Origin: Nocardia yamanashiensis NBRC 100130
GTDB lineage: Bacteria; Actinomycetota; Actinomycetes; Mycobacteriales; Mycobacteriaceae
Direction of reading: 5' to 3'
NCBI RefSeq assembly: GCF_001613325.1
Contig: NZ_BDCD01000020.1
Coordinates: 62,001 to 126,000, forward strand
Length of the DNA stretch: 64,000 bases
Shown: positions 53,101 through 61,507 of the stretch, piece after piece
Layout of the letters: every line of letters starts with the position of its first letter
Numbering within the stretch: position 1 is the first letter of the stretch
Translations under genes and position numbers: made by a program
Notes under the pieces: generated by a model
What the model saw: only the letters and a program-made list of their open reading frames with translations
Databases searched by the model: none
What the model was told of the DNA's origin: nothing

Positions 53101-53118
53101 GACCGGAGATATTAGGCG

Positions 53119-53134
53119 GCGTTCCTGGGAACGC
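53119..53134. promoter_or_regulatory. Palindrome upstream of the emb gene
   Basis: Two 7-bp arms, GCGTTCC and GGAACGC, separated by TG, lie 18 bp before the arabinosyltransferase start. This could be an operator or a leader hairpin; it does not match a regulator I know. Confidence 0.45.
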
Positions 53135-53221
53135 GCTCCCCCGCGTCCGGCAAGCAGATTTGGCCCGGTCCACCAGCGGACCGGTCCGCCCTGGTGGGAG
53201 GCCCGGCCCGCCGGAAAAGCG

Positions 53222-53722
53222 CTAGCTGCAGGCGGGCGAGGTCTGGTTGCCCAGCGACAGCATGTTGCAGATCCATTCCTTCTGGACCTTCCACTTGCCG
53301 TCCTCGGCCACGAACGGCACCACGGCGTTCTGCGGCGCGCCGCCGTTGACGGCGACCTGGGCGTCGGCGGTCAGGGTGCCGTTGCCGAGGTCGGTGACGC
53401 CGGTGACGGTGATGCTGGCGTTGTTCGCCTTGTAGGCGTCGCTGAGCAGCTGCGGCAGGTTCGGGTCGGCCTGCACGCCCTGCATCATGTCCAGCTTCTG
53501 CGCGTTCGGGACGTTCGGGTCCAGGGCCTTCTGCAGTTCCGCGTTGAGATCCGCGACGGTCGGGGCCGCCGGGTAGTTCTGGGCCGCGCTCGTGGTCTTG
53601 GAGGTGCTCACCTTGGGCTTGGTGGTTTCCTTCTTGTCACCGCTGCCGCACGCCGTCAGCCCGAGAGCGGCTACGACGGCGAGGGTGGCGACCGCGATTC
53701 GTCCAGTCTTCTGAAGCTTCAA
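53222..53722 (-). CDS. MTB12-like low-molecular-weight antigen, lipoprotein
   Basis: A 166-residue lipoprotein with lipobox LGLTAC (C25) and a Lys/Thr/Ser-rich linker. Its ~115-residue domain resembles the C-terminal domain of the mycobacterial secreted antigen MTB12 (CFP-2): PTVADLNAELQKALDPNVPNAQKLDMMQGVQADPNLPQLLSDAY, VTGVTDLGNGTLTADAQVAVNG, and VVPFVAEDGKWKVQKEWICNML. Cys157 and the penultimate residue Cys165 may form a disulphide. The start is a TTG at 53722 with AAAGGA seven bases upstream. Function is unknown; it lies between emb and dinX as a single gene. Confidence 0.85.
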   Translation of the reverse strand: MKLQKTGRIAVATLAVVAALGLTACGSGDKKETTKPKVSTSKTTSAAQNYPAAPTVADLNAELQKALDPNVPNAQKLDMMQGVQADPNLPQLLSDAYKANNASITVTGVTDLGNGTLTADAQVAVNGGAPQNAVVPFVAEDGKWKVQKEWICNMLSLGNQTSPACS

Positions 53723-53916
53723 CTGCTCGTCCTTTGCGTTCGAGTAGGTCCGTTACGACAACATGACAGCCGAGCACCCGACCGGCGACGCTGCACGAGG
53801 GCCGAGACTACCAACGAGTCGGCTGCGAAACCGACTCCGGAAGCGGTGCCGCGGCACTTTCAGTCCGAATCCTCATAATTCGGCGATTTGCCCCTTAGAG
53901 CGGGAATCCCGTGGGT

Positions 53917-55380
53917 TCACGCGAGGCTGCCGAGCGGATCAGCGCGTCTCAGCTGCGGATCTTCGGTGGCGAAGGTGCGTGCCGGACCCGGTCCGCTGGA
54001 ACGAGTCTCGAAGCGGACCGTCACCACGCCGTGGCCCGCGCCCTGCACCCAGCCATGACCGTACTCCGGATGCTCGACATCCAGGCCGGGATACCAGATC
54101 TGGGTGGTGTAGGACCTGGTCGGCGGCGGCACCGGCGGCGGTCCGGGGACTTCGGCGAGGCCGAGAGTCGGTTCCTCCGAGACCGATTCGGCGGTCTCGA
54201 CGGTCTGATCCAGCTCCGGGAACAACGATTCCTGGCGAATCTCCGACAAACCCGCGAAACCGACGCCCACCAGGCGGATCGGGCCCAGTTCCGCGGGGTC
54301 GATGGCCGAGCGCTGCGCGGCGGCGGTCAGCGTCGTCAAATCCTCGGTGGCGTAAGGCAGGGTGGACGATCTGGTCACGATGGACATGTCGGACTTCTTG
54401 AGTTTGAGCACCACCGTGCGCGCTGCCCGGCCGTCCTCGGTGAGCCGCCGGTGCGCCGACACCGCCATGGCGTCGATGGCCGGGCGCAGCTGCGCGAGGG
54501 TGAGAATGTCGGTCTCGTAGGTGGTTTCGGCGCTGATCTGCTTGGCCTCGGCGCGTTCGGCCACTGGCCGGTCGTCGATGCCGCGCGCCAGCCGGTGCAA
54601 TGCGATGCCCATGGCATTGCCGAGAATCGAGGTGACCTCGGTTTCCGGCAGCGCCGCCAGCGCGCCCACCGTCTCGATACCCAATGAGCGCAAACGGCTT
54701 TGGGTGACCGGCCCGACGCCCCACAGCTTGCCGACCGGCAGCGCCGCCAGGAAACCCTGCTGTTCGGCGGGGGAAATCACCCGCACGCCATCGGGTTTCG
54801 CGAGCCCGGAGGCGATCTTGGCGAGCTGTTTGCCGCTGCCCGCGCCCACCGACGCGACCAGGCCGGTGCGCTCGCGCACCAACGCCCGCAATTCCTCGCA
54901 GAATTCGAGCACCGCCGCGGCCGGCCGCCCGACCAGCTCGGCCGGCTCGCCGAACGCCTCGTCGAAGGACAACGTCTCCAGCACCGGAATCCGCGAGCGC
55001 AGCGCCTCGAACACCTGCCCGCTCAGCTCCCCGTACACCGCGCCGCGCGGCGGCACCACCACCGCGCCGCCGCCCACCAGCCGCCGCGCCATATGCATGG
55101 GCATGGCCGACCGCGCCCCGAACACCCGCGCCTCGTAGCTGGCCCCGGCCACCACCCCGCGCCCGCCCATGCCGCCCACCAGCACCGGCCGCCCGCGCAG
55201 GGTCGGCCTGGTGAGCTGTTCCACCGAGGCGAAGAAGGCGTCCATATCGATGTGCAGCACCCAGCGCCGGCCCGGGCGCGAATCCGGGTGCAGCATCGCC
55301 CCGGCTAACCCGTCCGCACCGGCTGCAGAGCCGTGACCAGGCACGATACGCTCGCTCGGATTTCGGGCAGGGGGGTTCAC
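53917..55380 (-). CDS. dinX: Y-family DNA polymerase IV, DinX type
   Basis: A translesion polymerase of 487 residues. After a ~38-residue extension the palm shows D45/D47 and the steric-gate phenylalanine F50 in HIDMDAFFASVEQ. The second acidic pair is D140-E141 in LSFDEAF, and the helix-hairpin-helix region is LWGVGPVTQSRLRSLGIETVGALAALPE. The little-finger domain ends near residue 390. A ~95-residue tail (PTRSYTTQIWYPGLDVEHPEYGHGWVQG onward) looks like a small barrel and resembles the tail of mycobacterial DinX (Rv1537) more than DinB. No LexA-type GAAC-N4-GTTC box is seen in the 62-bp divergent gap to galU. No beta-clamp motif was identified with certainty. Confidence 0.88.
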   Translation of the reverse strand: MNPPARNPSERIVPGHGSAAGADGLAGAMLHPDSRPGRRWVLHIDMDAFFASVEQLTRPTLRGRPVLVGGMGGRGVVAGASYEARVFGARSAMPMHMARRLVGGGAVVVPPRGAVYGELSGQVFEALRSRIPVLETLSFDEAFGEPAELVGRPAAAVLEFCEELRALVRERTGLVASVGAGSGKQLAKIASGLAKPDGVRVISPAEQQGFLAALPVGKLWGVGPVTQSRLRSLGIETVGALAALPETEVTSILGNAMGIALHRLARGIDDRPVAERAEAKQISAETTYETDILTLAQLRPAIDAMAVSAHRRLTEDGRAARTVVLKLKKSDMSIVTRSSTLPYATEDLTTLTAAAQRSAIDPAELGPIRLVGVGFAGLSEIRQESLFPELDQTVETAESVSEEPTLGLAEVPGPPPVPPPTRSYTTQIWYPGLDVEHPEYGHGWVQGAGHGVVTVRFETRSSGPGPARTFATEDPQLRRADPLGSLA

Positions 55381-55442
55381 AATCGGGAATCTACGCGCGG
55401 CTACCGACAGGTACGTAAGCGCCGGTGTGTGATGATCGGGTA

Positions 55443-56321
55443 ATGACGATTCGCAAGGCCGTGATCCCCGCCGCCGGCATCGGTTCCCGCCTGCTACCGC
55501 TGACCAAGGCGATCCCCAAGGAGATGCTCCCGGTCGGCGACAAACCGGTCATCGAACACACGGTCCGCGAGCTGGTCGCCTCCGGCATCACCGACATCAC
55601 CATCGTGGTCAGCGGCGGAAAGTCGTTGATCCAGGACCACTTCCGCCCCAATCCGGCCCTGGTCGCGCAATTGCGCGCCGACGGCAAGGCGGCCTACGCC
55701 GACGCCGTCGAGGAGGTCGGCGAGCTGAGCCGGCAGGGCCACATCACCTATCTGGATCAGCACGGCCCCTACGGCAACGGCACCCCGGTGCTGAACGCCG
55801 CCCGCAATCTGGGCGACGAACCCATGCTGGTGCTGTGGCCCGACGACGTGTTCGTGGCCGAGGTGCCGCGCGCCCAGCAACTCATCGACGCCTATGTGAA
55901 AACCGATGCGCCGGTGCTGGCGCTGATGCCGATGGACCCGGCCGAATCCCAGCGCTACGGCGTGCCGGTCGTCGAGGACACCGTCGGTGCGGGCCTGATG
56001 CGGATCAGCGGGCTGAAGGAGAAGCCGAAGCCCGCGGACGCGCCGTCCTCATATGCCGCCATCGGCGGTTATGTGGTGACGCCCGGCATCATCGCCGAAC
56101 TGCGTGCGCAGGTGGACAACTGGTACACCCATCGCACCGGCGAGGTGTATCTGACCGATGCCATCAACCTGTTCGCGGCCGCTAACCCGGTGTACGGCCA
56201 GGTGATTCGCGGGCGCTGGTACGACACCGGCAATCCGGCCGACTATCTGGTGGCCCAGTTCGCCTCGGCGCTGGCGCATCCGGACTACGGACCGGTGCTG
56301 CGCGGTCTCGTCGAGGAGTAG
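55443..56321 (+). CDS. galU: UTP-glucose-1-phosphate uridylyltransferase
   Basis: A 292-residue nucleotidyltransferase making UDP-glucose from UTP and glucose-1-phosphate, the donor for trehalose, glycolipids and other glucans. The N-terminal signature is AVIPAAGIGSRLLPLTKAIPKEMLPVGDKPVIEHTV; the metal/sugar residues lie in VLWPDDVF, and SGLKEKPKPADAPSS and WYDTGNPADYL follow. The ATG at 55443 is where the family begins. It could supply the donor of the GT2 synthase at 6716-8185, although it is far away and probably constitutive. Confidence 0.93.
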   Translation: MTIRKAVIPAAGIGSRLLPLTKAIPKEMLPVGDKPVIEHTVRELVASGITDITIVVSGGKSLIQDHFRPNPALVAQLRADGKAAYADAVEEVGELSRQGHITYLDQHGPYGNGTPVLNAARNLGDEPMLVLWPDDVFVAEVPRAQQLIDAYVKTDAPVLALMPMDPAESQRYGVPVVEDTVGAGLMRISGLKEKPKPADAPSSYAAIGGYVVTPGIIAELRAQVDNWYTHRTGEVYLTDAINLFAAANPVYGQVIRGRWYDTGNPADYLVAQFASALAHPDYGPVLRGLVEE

Positions 56322-56454
56322 TCCGAATGTAACGGCCCTGTTCCACAAGGTGGTCCGGCACACATGGGCCGGGTGCCACCTATGAGTCTCCCCAAGATCC
56401 CGGCAAATCTGAAACACTCATAACGGATTCGCGATTAGCTCTCTCGAATCACGT
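56322..56454. other. Gap between galU and the mycolyltransferase
   Basis: A 133-bp gap, relatively A+T-rich at its end, presumably holds the promoter of the mycolyltransferase gene. No clear inverted repeat or known box was seen. Confidence 0.4.
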
Positions 56455-57552
56455 ATGGATGTACAAGAGGTTTGGATCTTGCGTAGTGGATATGGTGCAC
56501 GAGCGTCGGCGCTCGCTGCCGCTGTGTGTTTGCTCGGGAGTTCGCCGACCACGTGGTGGGGCGCCGAAGCCGCGGCGGCGCCACGGGATCCCATCACCAG
56601 CACCGCGACGCTCGCCGATACCCCGGTCTCCGAGGACGGCTCGGCCATCGCCGGTTTCGAGATCGTGGACGCGCACAACCTCACCCTGCGGGTGCGTTCG
56701 GCGGCCATGAACACCGAGGTGCGGGTGGAAGTGCAGCGGCCCGCCGACGCCACCGAACCGCGGCCGGTGCTGTACCTGCTCAACGGCGCCGGCGGCGGGC
56801 AGGACACCGCCACCTGGAAGCGCAATACCGATTCGGTGCAGTTCTTCGCCGACAAGAACGTGAACGTGGTGATGCCCATCGGCGGCGCGTTCAGCTACTA
56901 CACCGATTGGCAGACCAGCGACCCCAAGCTCGGCGTGAACAAGTGGAAGACCTTCCTCACCGAGGAGCTGCCGCCGATCATCGACGGGGCCCTGGACACC
57001 AACGGGGTCAATGCCATTGCCGGGATGTCCATGTCGGGGACGTCGGTGCTGCAGCTGCCGCTGGCCAAGCCGGGACTGTACCGGGCGGTGGCGGCCTACA
57101 GCGGGTGCGCGCAGATCAGCGATCCGATCGGGCGGCAGTTCGCCGAGCTGGTGGTGTCGATCGGCGGCGGCAATCCGGCGAATATGTATGGGCCGCCGGA
57201 GGATCCGATGTGGGCAGCCAATGATCCGTACGTGCATGCCGAGGGTTTGCGGGGCCTCGGGCTCTACATCTCCAACGGCAGCGGCCTGCCGGGCCGCCAC
57301 GACACCCTCACCGATGTGCGGACGCTCGGACCCAACGACGGCGGCCTGATGCAGCAGTTGCTGGTCGGTGGCGTGCTGGAGGCGGCCAGCGACTGGTGCG
57401 CGCGCAACATGCAGGTACGGTTGCAGCAGTTGCAGATTCCGGCCACCTTCGACATCAGCCAGGCGGGCACGCACTCGTGGGGGTATTGGCAGGACGCGCT
57501 GCGCAGTTCGTGGCCGGTCCTGGCCAAGGGACTGGAGTTGCCGGAGTCCTGA
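56455..57552 (+). CDS. Antigen 85-like mycolyltransferase (esterase family)
   Basis: A 365-residue secreted alpha/beta-hydrolase of the antigen 85/corynomycolyltransferase family, which moves mycolic acids between trehalose monomycolate and arabinogalactan or trehalose. The signal peptide ends near AEAAAA-P. The fold shows PRPVLYLLNGAGGGQDTATWKRNTDSVQFFADKNVNVVMPIGGAFSYYTDW, nucleophile S194 in GMSMSGTS and histidine in AGTHSWGYW. Two starts are possible: ATG 56455, or TTG 56479, which has AGAGG eight bases upstream and gives a better signal peptide. It links this window to a mycolate-bearing envelope. Confidence 0.9.
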   Translation: MDVQEVWILRSGYGARASALAAAVCLLGSSPTTWWGAEAAAAPRDPITSTATLADTPVSEDGSAIAGFEIVDAHNLTLRVRSAAMNTEVRVEVQRPADATEPRPVLYLLNGAGGGQDTATWKRNTDSVQFFADKNVNVVMPIGGAFSYYTDWQTSDPKLGVNKWKTFLTEELPPIIDGALDTNGVNAIAGMSMSGTSVLQLPLAKPGLYRAVAAYSGCAQISDPIGRQFAELVVSIGGGNPANMYGPPEDPMWAANDPYVHAEGLRGLGLYISNGSGLPGRHDTLTDVRTLGPNDGGLMQQLLVGGVLEAASDWCARNMQVRLQQLQIPATFDISQAGTHSWGYWQDALRSSWPVLAKGLELPES

Positions 57553-57615
57553 TCGGCCGCCGGCCGCGCGGGAGCGGCGGATGGCGAGCGAACCGGTGCC
57601 AGCCTGGGGCCCGGT

Positions 57616-58071
57616 CTATTCGTCGGCGGCGTTGTAGCGGACCAGGTACGCCGCCAGCCGTGCCACATCGGCGTCGTCCCAGTCCTGGAAGCGCTCGGTG
57701 AAGGCGTCGGCGCGGCTGCGGGCGGCCGCGCGTGCTACCCGCCGCCCTTCCGGGGTCGCCCGCAGGATGTGGTTGCGGCGATTGGCCGGATCGACCTCGC
57801 GGACCAGGTAGCCGAGTTGTTCGAGGGCCGACACCTGGCGGCTCACGGTGGATTTGTCCAGGTGGAAGTGCCCGGCCAGATCGGCGGCCAGGCAGCCGTC
57901 GCGCTCGATGACCAGGTCGAGCACGCTGGAGGCGACCAGCGACAGCTCCGGGTGTAGTTCGGCGGCCCGGCCGCGGGCCCGGCGCGCGAAGGCGGTGAGC
58001 TCGCGCTGAATCACCTCGATGGCCTGGTCACGACCGGGTTCGCCGCCGGGGAATACCGTTTCGCCGCTCAT
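57616..58071 (-). CDS. MarR-family transcriptional regulator
   Basis: A 151-residue dimeric winged-helix repressor. The helix-turn-helix reads CLAADLAGHFHLDKSTVSRQVSALEQLGYLVREVDPANRRNHILRATPEG, with the wing carrying the D-x-R...R pattern. It is divergent from a membrane protein gene across a 53-bp gap containing GTTGTA-type palindromes, one of which sits beside its own start codon, so autoregulation plus control of the membrane protein is expected. Ligand unknown. Confidence 0.9.
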   Translation of the reverse strand: MSGETVFPGGEPGRDQAIEVIQRELTAFARRARGRAAELHPELSLVASSVLDLVIERDGCLAADLAGHFHLDKSTVSRQVSALEQLGYLVREVDPANRRNHILRATPEGRRVARAAARSRADAFTERFQDWDDADVARLAAYLVRYNAADE

Positions 58072-58072
58072 A

Positions 58073-58111
58073 GTTGTATAGTACAACCTCATATAGTTGC
58101 ATTTACCAACT
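58073..58111. promoter_or_regulatory. Two MarR-type palindromes
   Basis: GTTGTA-TAG-TACAAC (58073-58087) is perfect. An imperfect second copy, AGTTGCA-TTT-ACCAACT, spans 58095-58111. They occupy nearly the whole marR / permease divergent gap and are likely binding sites of the MarR protein. Confidence 0.75.
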
Positions 58112-58124
58112 GTTCGGAGATTCC

Positions 58125-59168
58125 ATGGCCTCGCATCAGATCCGGCATGTCGCCACCCATCTGCTCACCCCCCTGCTGATGTGCGTCGGCATGGGCCTCG
58201 CCTACCTGGGCGCGTTCCACCAGCCCGAGCCCAATCGGCTCGCGGTGGCGGTGGTCGGCGACGCCCCACAGGTCAAGGTGCTGGCGCAGACGCTGAAGGA
58301 CAAGGGCGGCGACAAACTCGACGTCGTCACCCTGCCCAGCCGCGACGGCGCCGTCGGCGAACTGATGGATCGCAAGCTGGCCGGGGCCTACCTGCCGGAT
58401 CCGCAGCATCCCGAACTGCTGGTCGCCAAGGCCGGATCCGACACCACGGCCATGGCCACCGAACTGGTCTTCACACCGGTGGCGGCGCAGCAGGGCGTGC
58501 CGCTGACCATTACCGATGTGGCGCCGCCGAGTTCGGGTGATCCGACCGCACAGGGCTTGTTCTTTCTGCTGGTGGCGTTGTCCATCGGCTCGTACGGCAG
58601 CGTGGCCGCCATCGGCGCGGCGGGGGCGGGGCTGTCCATGCGGATTCGCGCTTTGTTCGCCATCGGGACCTCGCTGGCGGTCAGCATTATCGGAATCGTG
58701 CTGGCCGGTCCGGTCTTTCACATCATCGACCACGATTACGCCGGCATCTGGGCCATGTCGTGGATCTACTCGGCGGGCATTCTCACCATCGGCATCGGGC
58801 TGCACACCTTCCTGCAGCGCTGGACCACCCTGGTCATGATGGTGCTGTTCGTCATGCTCAACTTCACCACCTCCGGCGGCGTGTACAGCCCGTGGTTGCA
58901 GCACGACTTCTTCGGTGTGCTGCATTCCTTCTGGAACGGCGCCGGGTTCGTCGAGGGCGCGCGCAGCCTGCTGTACTTCGGCCGCACCGGATTCACCGGG
59001 CACCTGGCGACCCTGATCGCCTGGCTGGCAGCCGGTTTCGTGCTCATCGGCCTGGCGGCGCTGCGCGAGCGGCAGCAGCGCCCCGCCGCCGTGAGCCCGG
59101 ATCCCGCGGCGCGGCACGAGGCCCGGGAAGAGGCCGAGGAGGAGATGGAAGAAGCGGTCGGCGTCTGA
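58125..59168 (+). CDS. ABC-2/YhgE-like membrane protein
   Basis: A 347-residue membrane protein. One N-terminal helix (about 10-28) is followed by a ~110-residue extracytoplasmic loop (RLAVAVVGDAPQVKVLAQTLKDKGGDKLDVVTL) and then five helices (from GLFFLLVALSIGSYGSVAAIG to LIAWLAAGFVLIGLAAL). It ends in an acidic tail rich in glutamate. The topology is that of ABC-2 permeases and YhgE/Pip-like exporters, but no ATPase gene is nearby, so it may be part of a drug or lipid export system or act alone. It is probably repressed by the divergent MarR. Its stop abuts the stop of the MHS transporter gene. Confidence 0.7.
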   Translation: MASHQIRHVATHLLTPLLMCVGMGLAYLGAFHQPEPNRLAVAVVGDAPQVKVLAQTLKDKGGDKLDVVTLPSRDGAVGELMDRKLAGAYLPDPQHPELLVAKAGSDTTAMATELVFTPVAAQQGVPLTITDVAPPSSGDPTAQGLFFLLVALSIGSYGSVAAIGAAGAGLSMRIRALFAIGTSLAVSIIGIVLAGPVFHIIDHDYAGIWAMSWIYSAGILTIGIGLHTFLQRWTTLVMMVLFVMLNFTTSGGVYSPWLQHDFFGVLHSFWNGAGFVEGARSLLYFGRTGFTGHLATLIAWLAAGFVLIGLAALRERQQRPAAVSPDPAARHEAREEAEEEMEEAVGV

Positions 59169-60476
59169 TCAGACCCGATCCAGGGCGCGATGGCGCGTCT
59201 CCGGCAGTGCGACGAGGCACAGCAGGGAGCACAGCGCCATCGCGCTCATGAACCACCCGATGGCCCCCGAACCATGGCTCTCCCCCAGTTGCGCGATCAC
59301 CAAAGGCGCGATGCCGCCGCCCAATACGCCGCCCAGGTTGTAGGCGATGCCCGCGCCGGTGTAGCGGACATCGGTGCCGAACAGCTCCGGCAGGAACGCG
59401 CCGAGCGGACCGTAGACAATGCCCATGCACAGCAGCGCACCGGAGAGCCCGACCGTGATCAGCACCGGATTCCTGGTGTCCAGCAAGGGAAACAGCGCCG
59501 GGCTGAACACCATGGCGAGCGCCGCACCGCCGAGCAGCAGCACCCGGCGGCCGATGCGATCCGATTGCCGGGCCACCAGCAAGGTCGTCACGCCCAGCAC
59601 CACGACGGCCACCGAAGTACTTGCCAGCATGGTGTTCCGCGGGACGTGCAGGGTCTTGGTGGCATAGCTCAGGCAGTAGGTGGCCACCGTGTAGAACAGC
59701 ACGTAGGACACCACGATCCCGCCCGCGCCCAGCAGCAGTTCGCGCGGATAGCGGCGGACGACCGAGATCAGCGGTGCGCGCCGCGCTTCCCGGTCCGCGA
59801 CGAGGGCGGCGAAAACCGGAGTCTCCGCCACTCGCAAGCGAATCCGCAGTCCGACGAAGACCAGGGCGAAAGACAGCAGGAACGGGATCCGCCAGCCCCA
59901 GGATTCGAAGGCGGCATCGGACAGCCCGCTCGACAACGCCCAGAAGATCGCGGTGGCGGCGAAAAACCCTACGGGCGCGCCCATCTGGGCGGCCGCCGCG
60001 AACAGTCCCCGTCGCCCGGGCGGTGCGTGTTCGGTGGAAAGCAGTGCGGCGCCGCCCCATTCACCGCCGAGCCCGACGCCCTGCAATACCCGCAGCACCA
60101 CCAGCAGGAACGGCGCGGCGATGCCGAGCGTGCCGTAACCGGGCAGCAAACCCACTGCGGCCGTGGACAATCCCATGAGCAGCAGCGAAACCACCAGCGT
60201 GGCCTTGCGCCCGATCCGGTCCCCGAAATGACCGAAGAGCACCGCGCCGAGCGGCCGGGCGATGAACCCGATGGCGAAGGTGGCCAGCGCCGCGAGCGTG
60301 CCCGCGAAGGCCGACAAGGTGGGGAAGAACAGCTTGTTCAGCACCAGCGCCGCCGCGGTGCCGTAGATGTAGTAGTCGTAGTACTCGATGGCGGTGCCGA
60401 TGAAGCTCGCCACCGCGATCCGCCGCCCCGAATTCACCGGGGCCGCCGCCCGTCCCACCGCGGTCACATCGTCCAT
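59169..60476 (-). CDS. MHS-family metabolite:proton symporter (MFS)
   Basis: A 435-residue major facilitator with 12 helices of the metabolite:H+ symporter family. The signatures are ASFIGTAIEYYDYYIYGTAAALVLNKLFFP, FGHFGDRIGRKATLV (loop 2-3) and GVGLGGEWGGAALLSTEHAPPGRRG. Members import shikimate, alpha-ketoglutarate, proline/betaine or aromatic acids; the substrate here is unknown. The ATG at 60476 begins the family domain (MDDVTAVG); the open frame runs to 60683 without similarity. The neighbouring CMD gene is on the same strand 79 bp upstream, so an aromatic-acid link is possible. Confidence 0.88.
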   Translation of the reverse strand: MDDVTAVGRAAAPVNSGRRIAVASFIGTAIEYYDYYIYGTAAALVLNKLFFPTLSAFAGTLAALATFAIGFIARPLGAVLFGHFGDRIGRKATLVVSLLLMGLSTAAVGLLPGYGTLGIAAPFLLVVLRVLQGVGLGGEWGGAALLSTEHAPPGRRGLFAAAAQMGAPVGFFAATAIFWALSSGLSDAAFESWGWRIPFLLSFALVFVGLRIRLRVAETPVFAALVADREARRAPLISVVRRYPRELLLGAGGIVVSYVLFYTVATYCLSYATKTLHVPRNTMLASTSVAVVVLGVTTLLVARQSDRIGRRVLLLGGAALAMVFSPALFPLLDTRNPVLITVGLSGALLCMGIVYGPLGAFLPELFGTDVRYTGAGIAYNLGGVLGGGIAPLVIAQLGESHGSGAIGWFMSAMALCSLLCLVALPETRHRALDRV

Positions 60477-60555
60477 GCGTATCCTGTCGCGCGTCGAAGT
60501 CGAACAGCAAGGGCGCGGCCATGTTCGCACGGACGGCGGCGCCGGGCCCGGGGTT

Positions 60556-61380
60556 TCACTCCGGCTTGCGCTCGGCGAACACCTCGCGGGCCGCCCCGAT
60601 GGCATTGATGGCGGCCGGGAACCCGCCGTAGCCCGCCATCTGGATGATGGTCTCCACGGCTTCCTGCTCGGTGCCGCCCACATTGAGCAGCCCGTGCAGG
60701 TGGACGCGCAATTGCGGGCCGGCGGTGCCGAGCACTGTGCAGGCGGCGACGGTGGCCAGTTCGCGGGTCTTCAGGTCCAGACCGGGGCGCGAATAGACGT
60801 CGCCGAAACAGAATTCGATGAGGTAGCGCGCCAGGTCCGGGGCGATATCGGCGAGGGCGGCCAGGACGTGGTCGGCGGCCGCGCCATCGACCTCGGCGAG
60901 TTTGGCCAGGCCGCGTTCGTAGCGCTGTTCGGTGGTCTCCCCGGGCCGGATAGTGCTGGCGGACACCGGGTTTCCGGCCTCGGGCCGATCGGCGAAGGCG
61001 GCCCGGGCGACGGTGAGGCCGTTGAGCGCGGCCGGGAAGCCCGCGTAGATCGCGGTGTGCACGATGATCTCGACGATTTCGGCGGGCGTGAGGCCGACAT
61101 TGAGCGCGCCGTCGATGTGCCAGCGCAGCTGCGGGGCGGCGAAGCCGAGCGCGGTGAGCGCGGCGACATTGACGGCCTGACGCTGCGGCAGGGTGAGGCC
61201 GGGACGCGAATAGATGTCGCCGTAACCGAATTCGACGACATAGCGGCCGAGGTCGGGGGCGATATCGGCGAGCGATTCGACGACGGCCCGGCCGTTCGGC
61301 CCGCCGACCCGATCCAGGACGGTGAGCCCGCGCTCGAAGCGGGCGGCGGCGGTCTCGGAGTGCTCGGCGTGCGTGCTCAT
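60556..61380 (-). CDS. Tandem carboxymuconolactone decarboxylase-family protein
   Basis: A 274-residue protein of two similar halves, each an all-helical CMD domain. The first carries AALTALGFAAPQLRWHIDGALNVGLTPAEIVEIIVHTAIYAGFPAALNGL and the second AACTVLGTAGPQLRVHLHGLLNVGGTEQEAVETIIQMAGYGGFPAAINAI. The HxxGxLNVG motif is kept in both, while the AhpD CxxC pair is missing, so a gamma-CMD-like rather than a peroxidase role is suggested. It is divergent from a TetR gene across two strong palindromes and is presumably its target. The substrate is unknown. Confidence 0.88.
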   Translation of the reverse strand: MSTHAEHSETAAARFERGLTVLDRVGGPNGRAVVESLADIAPDLGRYVVEFGYGDIYSRPGLTLPQRQAVNVAALTALGFAAPQLRWHIDGALNVGLTPAEIVEIIVHTAIYAGFPAALNGLTVARAAFADRPEAGNPVSASTIRPGETTEQRYERGLAKLAEVDGAAADHVLAALADIAPDLARYLIEFCFGDVYSRPGLDLKTRELATVAACTVLGTAGPQLRVHLHGLLNVGGTEQEAVETIIQMAGYGGFPAAINAIGAAREVFAERKPE

Positions 61381-61421
61381 GGCGGCTTCCTTCGACGATG
61401 TGCGGGGATCTACCTCAGCGA

Positions 61422-61496
61422 ACGAGACGGTCCGTCTCGTGTCATGACGCTAGCCCCGGGCCGGATGGACTGTCAAGACGAGACGTTGCGTCTCGT
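61422..61496. promoter_or_regulatory. Two 19-bp TetR operators
   Basis: ACGAGACGGTCCGTCTCGT (61422-61440, perfect 9-bp arms) and ACGAGACGTTGCGTCTCGT (61478-61496, 8-bp arms) lie 56 bp apart in the 127-bp gap between the CMD gene and the divergent tetR. The second ends 11 bp before the tetR start. They are the likely sites of the TetR at 61508-62095. Confidence 0.85.
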
Positions 61497-61507
61497 TCCA
61501 CGCTAGG

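Noticed and set aside
49789..53115. Long open frame on the plus strand opposite the emb gene
   Set aside because: Same reason: Arg/His/Gln-rich shadow of the arabinosyltransferase, with no start signal or domain.
55381..55442. LexA box in the dinX/galU gap
   Set aside because: No GAAC-N4-GTTC or close variant is seen.
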